From contig SAUG01000072.1 of assembly GCA_011316305.1 (NCBI GenBank), positions 1-64,000 on the forward strand: a stretch of 64,000 nucleotides of DNA. Direction: 5' to 3'. This DNA comes from Rusavskia elegans. Its lineage: Eukaryota > Ascomycota > Lecanoromycetes > Teloschistales > Teloschistaceae. The notes below the pieces were generated by a model. That model did no database searches. It worked only from the letters and a program-made list of their open reading frames with translations, and was not told the origin of the DNA. Made by a program: the position numbers and the translations under genes. Shown here in pieces: positions 1 through 14,327 of this stretch. Positions within the stretch are counted from its first letter, which is position 1. Every line of letters begins with the position of its first letter.

Positions 1-3000
1 GAAACTAGTTTATATATAATACGAAATAGATATTTATCTAAATAATCTATAGCTTTAAAGATCTTTTATCTCCTTTATAGATATTTAATATTACTACTTT
101 AATAGTATCGCTTCGATCTATAGGTCGAGATAATAAGACTAATATAATAAATTATTAAAGTATAATATTCCTATATATTAGAGGGCGTTATATTCGAATT
201 TAGCTATAGTCGTAAATATAGTCCGAGCTACTAAATAGTAAAGGAGTCCTAGTATAAATTATTATAACTAATTCTATATAGCTGCAGAAGTATAGTTACG
301 ATATTATAAAGTATCTTTATTATAAGATAATTAAAAAGAGAATAGTAAAAACGTATTTAATAATTATATTAACGACTAACGAGAGAAACTATCTATAGGA
401 ATAATAAACGATATATATAGTAAAAGTAGCCGTAAAGGCCGACAGATAGCCGTCTATTAAGAATCCCGTTTAGAGGGGCGGCTATATCGGCTATAGGCGG
501 CTATAGATAATTAGGCTCGCTTATTTAACTAATTCTTCCATAGAACCTCTGTAGAGTCGCGGACGTAACAATTATTTTACTATAAACTATTTTATTAATA
601 GTAGCTTTCCGCGCCGTTTAATATAAAATACCTAGGCTATAGTATATATTTCTAGTAATAGAGTTTATTTCGTTATTATATCTTTTATCGGAAATAGTTA
701 TTACTAATTTATTATTACTACGTCGGCGGTCTATTATACCCGAAGATATTCTCGATTTATAAAATATATCGCGTCTTTTACTTAATAGTAAAAGGTTAAT
801 TCTATTATCTTTAGAGTTTTTAAATTCTATAAAAGATTCTCTAGATCTTCTAATTATATACCCGCGTAAAATATAATTAATTCGAACCTTTTATATAGTA
901 AACGGTTCGCTGCTAGATTTATAGCTAGTAAAATTTAGCTTCCGCTAAAGTATAGATAATATTATCTAGATTTAAAGATTAATATCTTTATAATCCGGCT
1001 TTCTAGAAGGCGAATTAGCTGGATTAGTCTTTTCTAGACGATAGAAGATATTAAAATCTATAGCGGCTAATTTAATAATCTAGTAATATTATCGAATATT
1101 AAATTTTTTAACTTTTATAAAACTTCGAAGGTTATTATAATCTATTTAGACTATTACTATATATTTCGTACCTTCGAGGTAATATTTCTATTACTCGAAA
1201 ATCTTAATAATAGCGAGAAGTTCGGTATTATACGTCTTATAGTTACATTCGGTAGGAATTATCTTTTTCGACTAGAGTATAACTAGGCGCTAGCGGCTAT
1301 TTTTATTAGGTTAAAATATAATTCTAGCTAATCCGACTCTAGAAATATTAGTTTTAATATAGATTTCTTTTTTTAAATCGAAGTACTATAATACCCCGGC
1401 GGTATTAAAAGTATATTTTAATTTTTCGAAAGCCTTTTAAATTCTAATAGTCTAGCGAAACGGTTCCGATTTCTTTCCGGCTATATTTTTTATAAGTAAA
1501 CTCGTTAGAAATACTATAATCCGAAAATACTAGTAAATAAAACGTTAATAGAAGTTAATAAACTCTAAAAAGACCTATACTTTCCGGTAAATCTTTAAAA
1601 CTAGCTATTTTTAAATAGTCTTTATTCGTTCCGGGTCTATTAATATACCTTCTATAGATACGATAAAGCCTAAAAATTCTATACTTTTAATATTAAAAGT
1701 ATACTTTTTAAAGTTAAAGTATAGCTATATATTATAAAGCTTTCGAACAACCTATCTAATATATTTCTAATATTTTTCTTCCGAATTAGAAAAGATTAGA
1801 ATATTATTTAGGTAGACTATATAGAAAACGTTAACTAATTCTTCTAAAGCCTAATTAATATAGATTTAGAAAGTCGCAGGTATATTAGTAAAACCGAAAG
1901 ATTAAATATTTAAAATACCTATACCTTATATAAAACGCGGTCTTCTATTTATTATCCTTTTTAATTCTAACTCGATAATACGTATTTTTAATATTATATT
2001 TAGAAAAATACTTTATTTTAGATAATCGATCTAGAATTTTAGAGATAAAAGGTAAAAGATAACGGTTTTTAATTATTACTTTATTAAAGCCTCTATAATC
2101 GACGTATATACGAAAACTACTATTTTTCTTTATTATAAAAAGGATTAGAGTTTCTATAGAAAATATTAAAGAATAGATCTAGCCCTTTTTTAAAATACTA
2201 TTTAGATAATTTTATAGTTTATCGAGCTCGCGTTTAGATAGGCTATAAATTAGATTATATAACGGATCTTTCCTATCTAATTCGATTATATAATCGGTAT
2301 TTTTAAGCGGCAGTAAAAAATCTGCTAGGCGTATATTATAAACTTCGATCTCTTTATATATAGGTTCCGGAATCGACGGTTCAGGCTGCTATATATCTTT
2401 ATCGTTTTTATTTTTATCGGCGCTGTTAGCTCCCGCCTATATAGCGGTATTATTATTAAATCTCGTATATACGGCGATATTAATATTAGATTTTATATAT
2501 ACGGCGGCAATCGATATTATATATACTAATATATACTTTTCGGCCTATAATATATAAATAAAAACTATCGGTAAATTAATACTAAGGCGGGTTAACCGTT
2601 TTATTTCTATCGGATTATTTTATATCGTTTCATTATAGATAGAAAATCGCTATTACTTTAACCCTAGGTCTATAACTATATATATTTAATATAAAGCTAG
2701 TATATCTAGGAAGATACTATATTTATTTGTTATATCTAGAATATAGAATCGCGATATATATTTTTCCCGACGGCTTTAACTATCTATTATTATCTAGTTT
2801 AAATTATATATTTTATAATAGACAGAATACTAACTTCTAATCTATTAAAAACAGAGTTTCTCGGTTTTTTAAATAGATTCTAGGTTATATTAAATAATAA
2901 AAGATTAAAAAACGATATTAATCTAGAAATCTAGGTCTAGAAATACTTTAGTTCTACTATATCCTTTTACTAGTAACTCGATAAATATTCTAGTTAAAAG

Positions 3001-4700
3001 ACCGTTCCTTACTTTAATTAGTTTATTCTAGGCTGTTATTAAAACTATAACTAGCCCTTTTAGTTTTTTAACTAGTTAATATTACTAGGATTACCTTTTA
3101 TTATATTAACAGTAGGCTTTTTAAATAATCGATTATTATTACTATAAGAATTATTAGATTTCTAATTATTTTAGCTTTAGTTCTGGTTCTTAGAATAATT
3201 CTTAGACTAATAATCTATATTACTATAAGTAAAGCAGATACTAGATTTATTATCCCGTTTATATTTTCTAGAATCGTTATTATTAATATTAAAAGTATTT
3301 CTTCTACCGACGCTATTCCGATCGCTCTATAATTAGCTTCCCCGGTTCCGATTTTCGAATTCTTAAAAGTTTCCTTTACTATACAGAGGTAGATAAAGTC
3401 TATTAATAAAAGAGTTCTACTATTAACCCGGCGTCGCTTTACCTATATTCTTCTATCGGGTAACCTAAACTATCTATTTATTATAGTCGAAGTCTTTTAA
3501 TTTCGCGTTTTAAATATATATAGTATATTATAATTCCGGACGAATCTTAAAAAGGAAAAAGATTAAATACTATTTTTCTAATAAAAGAAATAGCTAGGCC
3601 TCTAATAATATAAGGAAATTATAGAATTCCAGAATATTCTAGTCTTTATTCTAGGTCGTACGAAGATACTTTATCGCGGTATCTAATAAACGGGATTTAG
3701 GATCGGTAGTAAAATTTAAAAGAAAGTCTATAAACTTATTTTAAAATATACTATTAAAGATATCTTTATTAATAAAAGATTCCTTTTTCTCGAGCTAATA
3801 GTTTAATTTCTAACCTTTAATAAAGTTTTAGGCCTATCGAATTTAATCCGTATAGATAAATAAAGCGTCGGATTTATAAAACTAATTCCTATAGAATTTT
3901 ACCTATTTATAATATTTTTTAAAAATTATTTTATCGCTATACTTTTTAGGCTCTTTAATTTTAAATTTTAACAAAGTTTACGGCGCTCGTAAAAGTCTAA
4001 TAGCTAGTTTAAAGGAAGGTTAATTATTATCTAGAATATAATTCGGATTTATTATATAGAAAACTTCTATTCTACGGTATACTTTTAAAAAGGTCTTTTT
4101 CTTTACTACTATTTAAATCTCTAAGGCTCGAAGCTTTTTATTATTATCGGAATTATTACTATTATTTCTATTATTATTCGGGTTATTATTACTATTAGGC
4201 GGCTAACCAGGATTAGAATTTCTAGAAGTAAAAGTTTTTAAAAAAGTATTTCTATTAGACTGCGACTAATTATTAGACGGCTGCTATTAATAGATTTAGC
4301 TACCGGAAATAATATAGTCTACCGACGCGCTAGTAATAAGGTTACTATAGAATTTTAATTAGATTCTTTAAACTATAGAAAATAAACCAAGGTTTTCTTT
4401 ATCGGGTATTTTCGGTATAGGCGGGTTATATTTATTAGATTAATCCGTAATATCTATAATTCGCGGTTTAATAGCTTTAGCGCTAGTTTAGGATAGTTCT
4501 ATCTAAGGTACTTTACTACGGCTATAACTACTATAAGTACTACGTATCGACGTCGATATAATCGTACTATAAATAATATATACCGAGCCAAGAATATTTA
4601 AAATAATAAATTAGAACTATAAAATAGATATATTTCTAGAATAGTATACGATTATAGACTAGATAAAAGATATATTATAGAACTAACTTATACCCTAGTA
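1..4700 (-). mobile_element. RIP-degraded Ty3/gypsy-type LTR retrotransposon, left end outside window
   Basis: Reading the minus strand around 1,780-1,870 gives VYLNNILIFSNSEE, the gypsy reverse-transcriptase core in which the two catalytic Asp have become Asn. Around 2,065-2,145 the same strand gives a recognisable KKNSSFRIYVDYRGFNK block followed by IKNRYLLP. These are the classic RT blocks in the right order for an element transcribed right to left. Both Asp-to-Asn changes are the G-to-A type expected from RIP. Stops interrupt every frame and no 60-codon ORF exists. RNase H and integrase should lie below 1,700, protease and gag above 2,300, but I could not read them. The right end is uncertain: from about 4,690 to 4,870 the sequence becomes less TA-rich and could be part of the 5' LTR. 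Confidence 0.75.
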
Positions 4701-5559
4701 AGACTAAGGTATAGCCTAGTAATAAAGGAAAAGGAAAAAGCGGGGAAGGATCGAAATCCGACGCGCTAGCAACGTTCTAGCGACTAGGCGGCAAGCCTCG
4801 TCTCCAAGCGTCCCAATCATATTTTCAGAGCCTATATAACGCGTCTGGCGCTTTATATAAACTTCTATTATAGCTTTTATAAAGTTTGGTTTTATAGTTA
4901 TTATATATATATATATATTATTCCTTCGAAAAATATAAAGAATAGTAGTAAATAAAAGAAAAATATTATAGAAAGATATTTAAACGAAGTTATTAGATAT
5001 TTTCTTGCGATAATTCCGATCTTTCTAAATAAATACTAGAATTCCTACTTCTATTTTAGACGTAACTTTAAAAGACCTACTGAATCTAGATATATCTTTA
5101 ATATAATCTAGAAAAAGATTTTTAAAATCTCTAGAATATAGTTTTTAGAAAGAATTTTAGCTTTAAATATTCGTTAAATTAATTCGAAAATTTCTATTAT
5201 TACGCGAACGATTTTAGCGGCGATTTCGGCTTTTCGAAGAACTAGTATCTAGATTTTCGTTCTATCGCCGTAATTAGCGTTCTAATTATTAGATATAATA
5301 GTATATTAAAAATAGAAATTTATTTAAATAAAATTTTTAATTTTTTCAATCTTTAGTATATAGATTTAACTATATAATTAATTAGTAAAACTATTTTAAA
5401 AAAAATATTAAAACTATAGAAATGTTTTAACGCGGGTAAAAACTTTCGGTATTATCTTCTATAGTCTTTCAATTAAATTTCAGGTTGATATCTACTAGTA
5501 AATATTAAGGTAAAGTAAAGTTTGCAAGCTAAAGAGTGCTAAAGAGTGCTAAAATTAAA
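4701..5559. other. AT-rich non-coding DNA between two retrotransposons
   Basis: Mostly RIP-type TA-rich sequence. About 4,690-4,870 keeps more CpG than its surroundings and ends near a short run of AT repeats (4,905-4,918), so it may be LTR or another repeat edge. I see no gene here. Confidence 0.5.
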
Positions 5560-6055
5560 ATATTTGATTATTATAAAGTTATTTGGAAATCTGGTATCTC
5601 AAAAAATTAGTTAAATTTATTAGTATATCTATAAACGAAGGTATAATAGATAATTATTTAAATTAATTTAAAAATAAATTTGATTAATTACTAGAGTAGT
5701 AAATAGCGATAACTAATAAATTAAATACGAGCTATAAAGATATCGAGTTCGAAATCTATATAAATAAACAAAATCCTCTACTATTTAGGTTATTTATTAA
5801 TTAAAATAACTAAAATACCTATATTTTATAGTATTTACATATTAAAACTACTAAGATTAAAAAATTTATAGCATTTACTTACTAAAACTATTAAAATTAG
5901 GGTATTTAGAATATTTATTTATTTAAACTACTAAAATATTCTTTAGTACTAATATTTAGACCGTCTATATATATTTATCTATCGAAGCGTAATAGAAAAT
6001 CTAATATTATACTAAATACTATTATATTTTTTAAAATATACTGTTTATATTTATA
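5560..6055 (-). repeat. Long terminal repeat, left copy
   Basis: It matches 12,480-13,035 in the same orientation over its whole length with many transitions. It contains three to four imperfect copies of a unit of about 40 bp built around TATTTATAGTATTTACTTACT, which also occur in the other LTR. Because the element reads right to left, this is its 3' LTR. Confidence 0.7.
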
Positions 6056-7625
6056 ATACTAGATTCTTTTTTTTGATTTTTTATTTTAAAAAACCTTCCG
6101 TCCTTTTTTTTATAGATGAAAAGAAAAGATTATTAACTAAAAATTATTATAAAAAAAGTTCTATTATTAGATATTAGTATATTAGCTATATATTTTTATC
6201 GAAACTATTTCTAATCGAAACAATTTTATTATAATAATAAAGATTCTAAAAAGTATATTAGTTATATAAAATAAATTTTTCTTTATAACTTTACTCTATT
6301 AGATACTATACGTTAATATTATTTTAAAAATAAATATAAAAAGTTAAAAAGAAAATTATATAAAATATTTATAAAATAATAACGTCTATTTTATTAATTA
6401 GATTATATTGAAAAAGAGTAACGTATTATAATTAACGGTAAACTATAAAATATCGAAAAGTTAAAATAAAAAAAAGGTTCTATAGATTCGCTTTTATTTA
6501 TTAATTTAAATTTTTTTATTAATATAACTTCCGAGTAAATTTTCTTTTTACTAGTCGATAATTTCTTTAATTTCTTTTAATAGAACTATTATAAAGTTAT
6601 CTAGTAGTTTATTAAATATTTTTTAAATTCCTAAATATTTTTCGAAAGAAAGTAATCTTTTTATTTATATAGATAATTCTAATCATTTTATTATAGAATT
6701 TTTTTAACTATAAAAGTATTTTCCTTTTATATTTCGAAATTAAACGTCTATTATAATAGCGTTTTAGAATCGATTAGTTCTAAAAAAGATATATAGAATA
6801 CCGGGTATATTTTAGTATTTTTAGATAGATTAAATTCGAAATTCTAAAATTCTTTAATTTTTTTAATTAAAAATAGTTCGATTTTAATATAGTTAAATTT
6901 TTTATTTAGAATTTTCATTTTTAGATTCTTTATAAAAAGATATATTTTATTTTCTTTTCTTAATTAAAATATTATTTTTTATTTTTATAGTTACCTGAAT
7001 ATTTTTTATATTTTTAGAATATTAATTCCGCTAATTAATATAGTAGTTTTTATTTAAATAGATTCGAATCTCTTTTATTATTAGTATAAAATAATTTTTT
7101 TTTAAATATATTTAATTTTTTATATTAAATACTAATTATACTATTAGTAAAAGTAAAATCTAGTTATTTTAAATATTATTAATATCATATTTTAAGTATT
7201 ATTCTAAGATCTAGTTAATATAATCTATCTATCTATCTATTATTAAATAGAAAGTTTTTAATATTTTTAGTTTTATATTAAATAGAAGAATAAAGATTTT
7301 CTAATATATTAAAATAAAGAATTTATTTCTATTATTAATTAATATTTCTAGTAGTTAATAGTATGAAAATAATCGATCTAAAATAATAAATCTAAATTAT
7401 TCTATTATAAAATATTTTATAAATCTATCTACTATATTAAATATTAAATTATATTTTATATTTATTATCAGATTTTTTAATTTTAGAAATTTAATAATAA
7501 AGTCTAATATAATATCTTTCTATAGTAAATTCGATCGTTTTTAATATTAAATTTTTTTTATAATAAATATATATACTATATTTATTTTATTAATAACTAA
7601 AATATTTTTTAATATATATTTCGAT

Positions 7626-8470
7626 TAGACTGGCCGTCGGATCGGGTTTTTCTATAGTTCGACCCGATTTAAACCCGGATCGGGGTCGGGTACCCGGGTT
7701 TAACCCGCTAAAACGCTAAGATCGCGAATAAAAATATAATTCTAGTATTAAAATATAATTTTTCTTTTATATTATACTACCTATAAATTCTATTTTTTTC
7801 TAACGCTATACTAAAGATTTTAGGTATTCCTAATATTAACGTATACTATTTATTATCGTCTATTAAACAGTTAATACTATTCGTATTATTATTTAGTACC
7901 TATATATTTATATTACTTTACTATATTACTATATATATCCGACTATACCTATTTTTTATAAATTATTAACTAGTTATAATCTATACTAAGCGTATTACTA
8001 TTTCGTAAAAAGACGTCTAGTTTATTAAAGAGTTAATATAGAATCTAAAAGTATAGCCCGGGACGTAATGATAGCTAGTTAATAATAAGTTCTAAAGGAT
8101 TAAAAGTTCTAGGGAAGAGATATACGTCTGTAGAATTATTTAGAAAAAGATAATACTATTTATATAGTACCGGTATATAAGCTATTATTTATAGATAACC
8201 GTTATATAAGCTATTATTAAATAGAATATACTACCGTTTTATATTACCTATAATTACTTTCGTATTTAACTATCGAATACGATTATAAATCGGGTCGGAT
8301 CGGATTTTCGGGTCGGATTTTCGGGTTAAAATCTATAACCCGATCTAAAAGTCGGGTTAGGATCTATAATCTAACCCGACCGTTTAGCGGATTAAACTCG
8401 GATCGGGTTACTAAAACCGGATCGGATATCCGACGGTTCGATAGGAATCCGACCCGAACCGACCAATCTA
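7626..8470. mobile_element. TAGAYTGG-ended DNA transposon copy 1 (hAT-like, non-autonomous), 845 bp
   Basis: The left end begins TAGACTGGCCGTCGG and the right end, read in reverse complement, begins TAGATTGGTCGGTTCGG, so the termini are imperfect inverted repeats. The element is flanked by an exact 8-bp direct duplication, ATTTCGAT, at 7,618-7,625 and 8,471-8,478. An 8-bp duplication is typical of the hAT superfamily. Both ends carry long runs of the GATCGGGT/ACCCGATC type. No coding potential is visible, so it looks non-autonomous. It sits inside the retrotransposon at 5,560-13,035. Confidence 0.8.
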
Positions 8471-11400
8471 ATTTCGATATATTATTTTATATTAGAAAAC
8501 TAGTAGTAATATTATAAAAGTTATATTATCTTTATTATATTTTAATACTTTTATCGTATTCTATTTTAATATTCTTTAATATATTTATTAATTTTATTAT
8601 CTAATATTTGTAGTTTTTTTTAATAGAAAATTATTTTTAATTATATTAAAAGATATATAATATTATATTTATTTTATATTAATTTACTAATAGTAATTTA
8701 TATTTATTAATTTTAAAGATATTATTATTAAAAATCTTTTTTATTTTTATATAATTACTTCTTCGATTTAAAATATTTACTTTTTTATTTTTTTTTATCT
8801 AAAATATAATATATTTTAAATTTATATTAATCGAAGATTTTAGATTATTATATTTAATATCTTTTAAATTACTTTATTATTATAAAATATAGAAGATTTT
8901 TATAATCTATAAAAATTATTAATTCTAGTAATTTTTTAATATATACTTTTTATTATTTTAATATAGTTATTATAACTAGTAGTTTTTTATTATAAATATT
9001 ATAATTTTATTTTATTTATAATAATTTCTTTAATATATATATTACTAGATACTATTTATTATTATATTATTATAAAAGATATATATCTATAGCTAGATCT
9101 AATAAATTTATTTCTATTTTTAATAATTTTTTTTAATTAAATATTTTAAATATAAGATCTTTTATATATTCTTTTTTAAAATCTTCGAATTTTATTTTAT
9201 TTTCTTTTTAATACTATTTAATAGTATTTTTTATTAAAGTTATTAGAACGAGAATTTTTTTAAAATAGTTTTTTATAAACTTTTAATTATAGTTTATAAA
9301 TCCGAAAAAGTTTTAATTTTTTTTAATATTTATTAGTATTTTCTATTTTCTAATAGTCTTTAGTTTATTAAAATTAATATATAATCTATTATATTTTATA
9401 ATAAATTCTAGAAAGTTAATTTTTTTTTTATAAAATTTATACTTTTTTAGTTTAAAATATAAGTCTTTTTTTTCTAAATAGTCGAAAGTTTTACTAATAT
9501 ATTTTTTATATTCTTCGAATATTTTTAAAAAAACTGGAATATTATTAAAATAGATAATAATAAATATATTATTAATTATATCTAAATTAAATACTAAAAT
9601 ATTTATAAATTTAAATAGTATAATTATATATTTATAATAATCGTACTATATATAAAAAGCTATTTTCTATTTTTTTTCGATTTTTATTTATATAAAATTA
9701 TATATTCTTTAAAAATTAAATTTTTTAAAATATTTTATTTTAAAAAATTTATTTTAGAATTTACTAATATTTAATAGTAGATATCGGTCTTTAATTATAA
9801 TATTATTTAGCTTTTAGTAATTAATATATAAACGGAGTATTCTGTCTTTTTTAAATATAAAAAGGATCAGATATTCTACTAGTAATTAAAATTTCCTAAT
9901 AAATCCTTTTTTTATATTTTTATTTAAATATTTATAGAATATTTCGAGCTTTATTATAAAAAATAGATAGATAGATTTAAATATAGATTATTTATCTAAT
10001 TTAAATTTGATTTTATAATTCTATAATTAATATTTAAATAGTACTTTTATAGTTATCTTTTTCTAAAATAAATTTATTTAATTTATATATTTATCTAGAA
10101 TTTTTTCTAATAGATTTCCTATTAATTTTTTATTAAATAATATAGTGTTTTTAAAAGATTTATAATTTTTTTTCTATTTCTATTTTATTAATTTAGCTAA
10201 CTTTTACCGGTATTTAATAAGTCGGATTTAAATAGTTTTTAATTAAATTTTTTTAAAACTATAAATTCGCGTTTTATATTCTATTTATTACCTATCTAAA
10301 GTTACTATTTTAATATAAACTAGATATTTTCTATATAGAAGTATTATTTAAAGTTAAATACTTTTTTTAATCTATTATTAGATTATAATCTTTTAATTAA
10401 AGAATTTTAAATACGATTTTATAGCTAGCTATCCGAATAATTTTAAATTAAAATTCTTTTTAATATTAATTAATTATTATTTAAAATAATATTATTTTTT
10501 TATAATCTTTTTATTATTATTTAGTATTTTATTTCTATCGATAATTATTAAATTATATAGATATTTTTCTTAGTTCGAAAGAATTTTTTCTTTCTAGTTT
10601 AATTTTTTAATATAAAATTTCTAGTTATATTTATATTAATAAATATTTAAATTATTTATAATCTATTATTAGTTTCGATAATCATTTTAATTTTAAATAT
10701 AGATATATAGCTAGTTAAATTTAGTTATTTTTTCCGAATTATAAAATTATATATTTATAGTATATCTATTATTATAAAAGATTTTTTTTTTTTAAATTAT
10801 TATTTATATTTTTATATTTCTAGCTTTTATAATCTATTCACGAAATATATCTATAGAATTTCTAATTAAAGATTTTAATTTCTTTTTACTATTTTTTCTA
10901 GTATTTATATCAACTATATATAATATATCTAAAATAATTATAAATATTATAACTTTCGACTTTAATAGATATTATAGAAACGTATTTATATAATTTTAAT
11001 AGATACTATCCGGTTTCTTTTTTTTCTCATTTTTAGATTTTATAGTTATTATTATAATAGACGGTTTAATTAAATAATATATATTAATTTTCTATTCTTT
11101 TATTCTTTTATTATAATATCGATTTAGAAATAATTTTATTTTTAGAAGTTTTATTTCCTAGTTTTTTCTCTAATATATTAATAATATTATTTACTTTTCA
11201 ATTCTATTTATTATTCTATAGATATTTATCGCTAATATATATTTTATAAATATTTTTAAATTATTTATGAATTACTATAAATTTTTCCTTTACTATTTTT
11301 TTATTATAAAAAGTCAAAAGATATATTAATTAAATATCTTTTATTATAATTATCTTTTTAGAAACGGCTTTTTTTCTAGTTAATTTCTTTAATATTTATA

Positions 11401-12479
11401 GTAAAACGTTATTCGTTATAACTTTTTATAGTATTTTATCGGTTTTTATAAATATAAATTTTTTATTTAAACTAGTTTTCTAGAGTTTAAAGCTACTATT
11501 ATTATTTTTTAAAATTATTTTTTACTAGTTTTTAGATTTCTTTAACGTAGCGTTAAATTGTCGTCGTTATATTTTATTTAATTAATATTTTTTCGCGAAA
11601 TAGTCTGGTTTACTATAGTTATAATATATTTTAGAATTTTTATTTTCTTTACTATTTTTAGAGTTTTTTCTTTTATATTACTATTATATAAAGTCTAATT
11701 ATATTAGTATCGATCTATAGTAGCTATTTTCGGACTATTTTTTATTTAGATATTATTTTTATTAAACTATTCTAAATAATATCCTATATTATTTTATAGT
11801 CTACTATTATAGTATTATTCTTTATTTTATTTATATAATTTATTTTCGAGGTCGATAGATACTATAATTAGATTATTTAAAATATAAAATACTCGACGAT
11901 TATATATAAATTTATTTTTTATTTACTTTTTAAATCTTTATCTAAATATTATATTTAGGGCGTTATTATTTTATTCTATTAATAGTATCTATTTTTTAGA
12001 TCGTATAATATAGTTAGATACTATATTTTTCTATTAAAGATATTAAATAAAATATTTAATAGTTTAGATTTTTTTTAAAATTCTAAAGATTTTATAAATA
12101 GCTTTTTTGAATTTTATAAATTATATAAAAATACTTTTATAATCTTTATTATTATCTATATATTAACGAAAGAAAGATTTTATCTAATACTAGATTTATC
12201 TCTAAAAAAAAATATAGTAAAAAGTATTTTTTTTCTTTTTAAATATAGAATAGAATATAAAATATAGATTTAATTATATAAGCTAATTTTCTAGTTTATT
12301 ATAATCTTTTTAGTAATTATCGGATTTATTAATTTTAATATTATAAATATATTAGTTAGTAAAAAAATTACTTTTATTTTTACTATTATCTTTTATTTAA
12401 GTTTTATTTCTTTTAGATTCGAACTATTAAGCTATATAACTAGCGTTATTTAGAATAATAGTTTAATATTAATCTAAAA

Positions 12480-13035
12480 TAGATATTCTAAAAATATTTA
12501 AAATATTATAAAATTATCTAGAAATCTAATATCTTTAAAAATTAATTAGATTTATTAGTACATTTATAAACGAAAATATAATAGGTAATTATTTAAATTA
12601 ATTAAAAAATAACTTAGTTTAATTACTAGAATTGTATATAGCGACAATTAATAAATTAATTATAAACTATAAAGATATCGAGTTTAAAATCTATTTATAT
12701 AAATAAAATCCTTTACTATTTAAGATATCTATAGATTAAAATAACTAAACCGGCTTTATTTTAAAATATTTATTTACTAAAATTACTAAAATCAAGGTAT
12801 TTATAGTATTTACTTACTAAAACCACTAAAATCAAGGTATTTATAGTATTTATTTACTAAAATTACTAAAATCAAGATATTTTCGGTATTTATTTACTGA
12901 AACTACTGAAAAAAAATTTTGAATTAATATCGAAGGCGTCCTATATATCTCTATCTATCGAAACGTAATAGGAAATCCAGCGCTATACTAAATACTACCG
13001 CGTTTTTTAAAATACGTCGTCCGTATTTATAATAT
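12480..13035 (-). repeat. Long terminal repeat, right copy
   Basis: Partner of the repeat at 5,560-6,055. The internal minisatellite is clearer here (about 12,775-12,905): successive units contain AATCAAGGTATTTATAGTAT and differ by a few transitions. It would be the 5' LTR of the minus-strand element. Ends are approximate. Confidence 0.7.
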
Positions 13036-13237
13036 TTAAATAATAGAATATATTCGTTTTAATTAATTGAAAATATTAATAAATAATATAAATAGTATTA
13101 ATTATTTAATAGATAATAATAAATAATATTCGTTAATATTAGAATACGTTAATATTAGAAACATTTAAAATCTTTAATATATTATTAAAAAAAATAAGGA
13201 ATTTCTAATAGTATGATGTATATAAAAATTAGTATTT
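13036..13237. other. AT-rich repeat remnant
   Basis: RIP-type sequence between the right LTR and the first SINE. No gene is seen. Confidence 0.5.
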
Positions 13238-13250
13238 ATAATATTAATAT

Positions 13251-13674
13251 AGCCCGGGTGGCGTAGTAGTAACGCTGCGTAATCTAGAGGCCCGGCGGAT
13301 CTAATATTCTTCGGAGTTAATAGAATTAATCCGATAGATTAAAGGTTCGAATCCTTTAAAAACTAACCTAATATTTAAATTTTTTCTATTAATTCTAGTC
13401 GATTTTTATAGAATTTTAAAAATATAGAAAGACTAGATAGTAGATTATTTTAGTCTAGCCTGATCGATTAAAAAAAATTAAATTAATTAAAGTTAAATAG
13501 ATTACGGTTTCCTTCTAGATTTTAGTCTAAATCTAGTTTTTTCGGGAATTTTTAATTCGAATTTTTAGTAAAATATTTAAATACTAAATAATTACGTGAT
13601 CTAATCGAATTAGCGCCTCTAGTATTAAATTTATAAAAGATTAAAATCAAAAATCCGAATAATTAATCGTATAT
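13251..13674 (+). mobile_element. tRNA-headed SINE, copy 1 (424 bp)
   Basis: The head, with GGTGGCGTAGTAGTAACGC, resembles a pol III A box. About 75 bp downstream, GGTTCGAATCC is a near-perfect B box. The body continues for about 300 bp and ends in an AT-rich tail. It is flanked by a 13-bp exact direct repeat, ATAATATTAATAT, at 13,238-13,250 and 13,675-13,687, the target duplication expected from L1-type retroposition. A second copy in the opposite orientation lies at 14,328-14,756. The head is not a clean tRNA cloverleaf, so I do not call it a tRNA gene. Confidence 0.8.
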
Positions 13675-13687
13675 ATAATATTAATAT

Positions 13688-14000
13688 TATATTTTTATAT
13701 ATTATTTTAGTATTTTAGCGGATTAAACCCGAATATCTAACTTTAATCCGGGTTCGAATCGAATCGAATTATAGAAAAATCCGATCCGATCCGAAAACCA
13801 TTTTATAATGAAATTATATTATATATAGAAAGTCTAGTAGATCGGATCGAATTATAATCGAATCGGATCGGATTATTCGAACTATTAAAAATTCGAATTA
13901 AATTAAATCGATTTATTAAAATTTGATATAGATTTTCGAAATATCGACGGAAATCCGTACCGAAATAGTCAATTTAAATATATCTTTTTTTATATATTTT
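13688..14000 (-). repeat. Fragment of a TAGAYTGG-family element, reversed
   Basis: The stretch around 13,715-13,800 (AGCGGATTAAACCCG, then ATCCGATCCGATCCG) matches the reverse complement of the left end of the element at 7,626. A second, similar end follows at about 13,850-13,985. Neither has recognisable termini, so this is a broken copy or two overlapping fragments. The first SINE appears to be inserted in it. Confidence 0.5.
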
Positions 14001-14327
14001 CGAAAATATTTAATCGTTTTTGATATAGATATTATTTATAATATTATATTAGATAGTTTTTAAAAAAGCTAGTATCGTATCGTTTAAATATCGATATAAT
14101 TTACTTGCTAGAAAAACTATAAAAACGAATAATCGTAAATATATAGTTAGTATATAATATAATAGATCGTTATATTTCGATTTATTATTTTAACCGTTAA
14201 CGATATTATTTTCTTATCTTAAATAGACTGGCCGTCGGATCGGGGTTTTCTATAATTGAATTCGATTCGAATTCGAATCGGAATCGGATTACCGGATTTA
14301 ATCCGTTAAAATACTAATAATAAATAT

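Larger units (their letters stand above)
5560..13035 (-). mobile_element. RIP-degraded LTR retrotransposon, Ty3/gypsy type, with both LTRs
   Basis: Two direct repeats of about 0.5 kb (near 5,560-6,055 and 12,480-13,035) share long collinear stretches, including runs ending in ATCGAAGCGTAATAG / ATCGAAACGTAATAG, and are read as the LTRs. Between them, the minus strand at about 9,400-9,600 reads FIIIYFNNIPVFLKIFEEYKKYISKTFDYLEKK in pieces, matching the gypsy block with YLDD changed to YFNN, followed by the usual connection domain with its FYKKKINFLEF-like motif. The internal region is full of stops. A TAGACTGG transposon (7,626-8,470) is inserted inside, so this element was in place first. LTR edges are approximate because RIP has removed the TG/CA ends. 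Confidence 0.75.

Noticed and set aside
13251..13370. Calling the SINE heads tRNA genes
   Set aside because: A and B boxes exist, but anticodon and acceptor stems do not fold properly, and each is part of a repeated element of about 425 bp.
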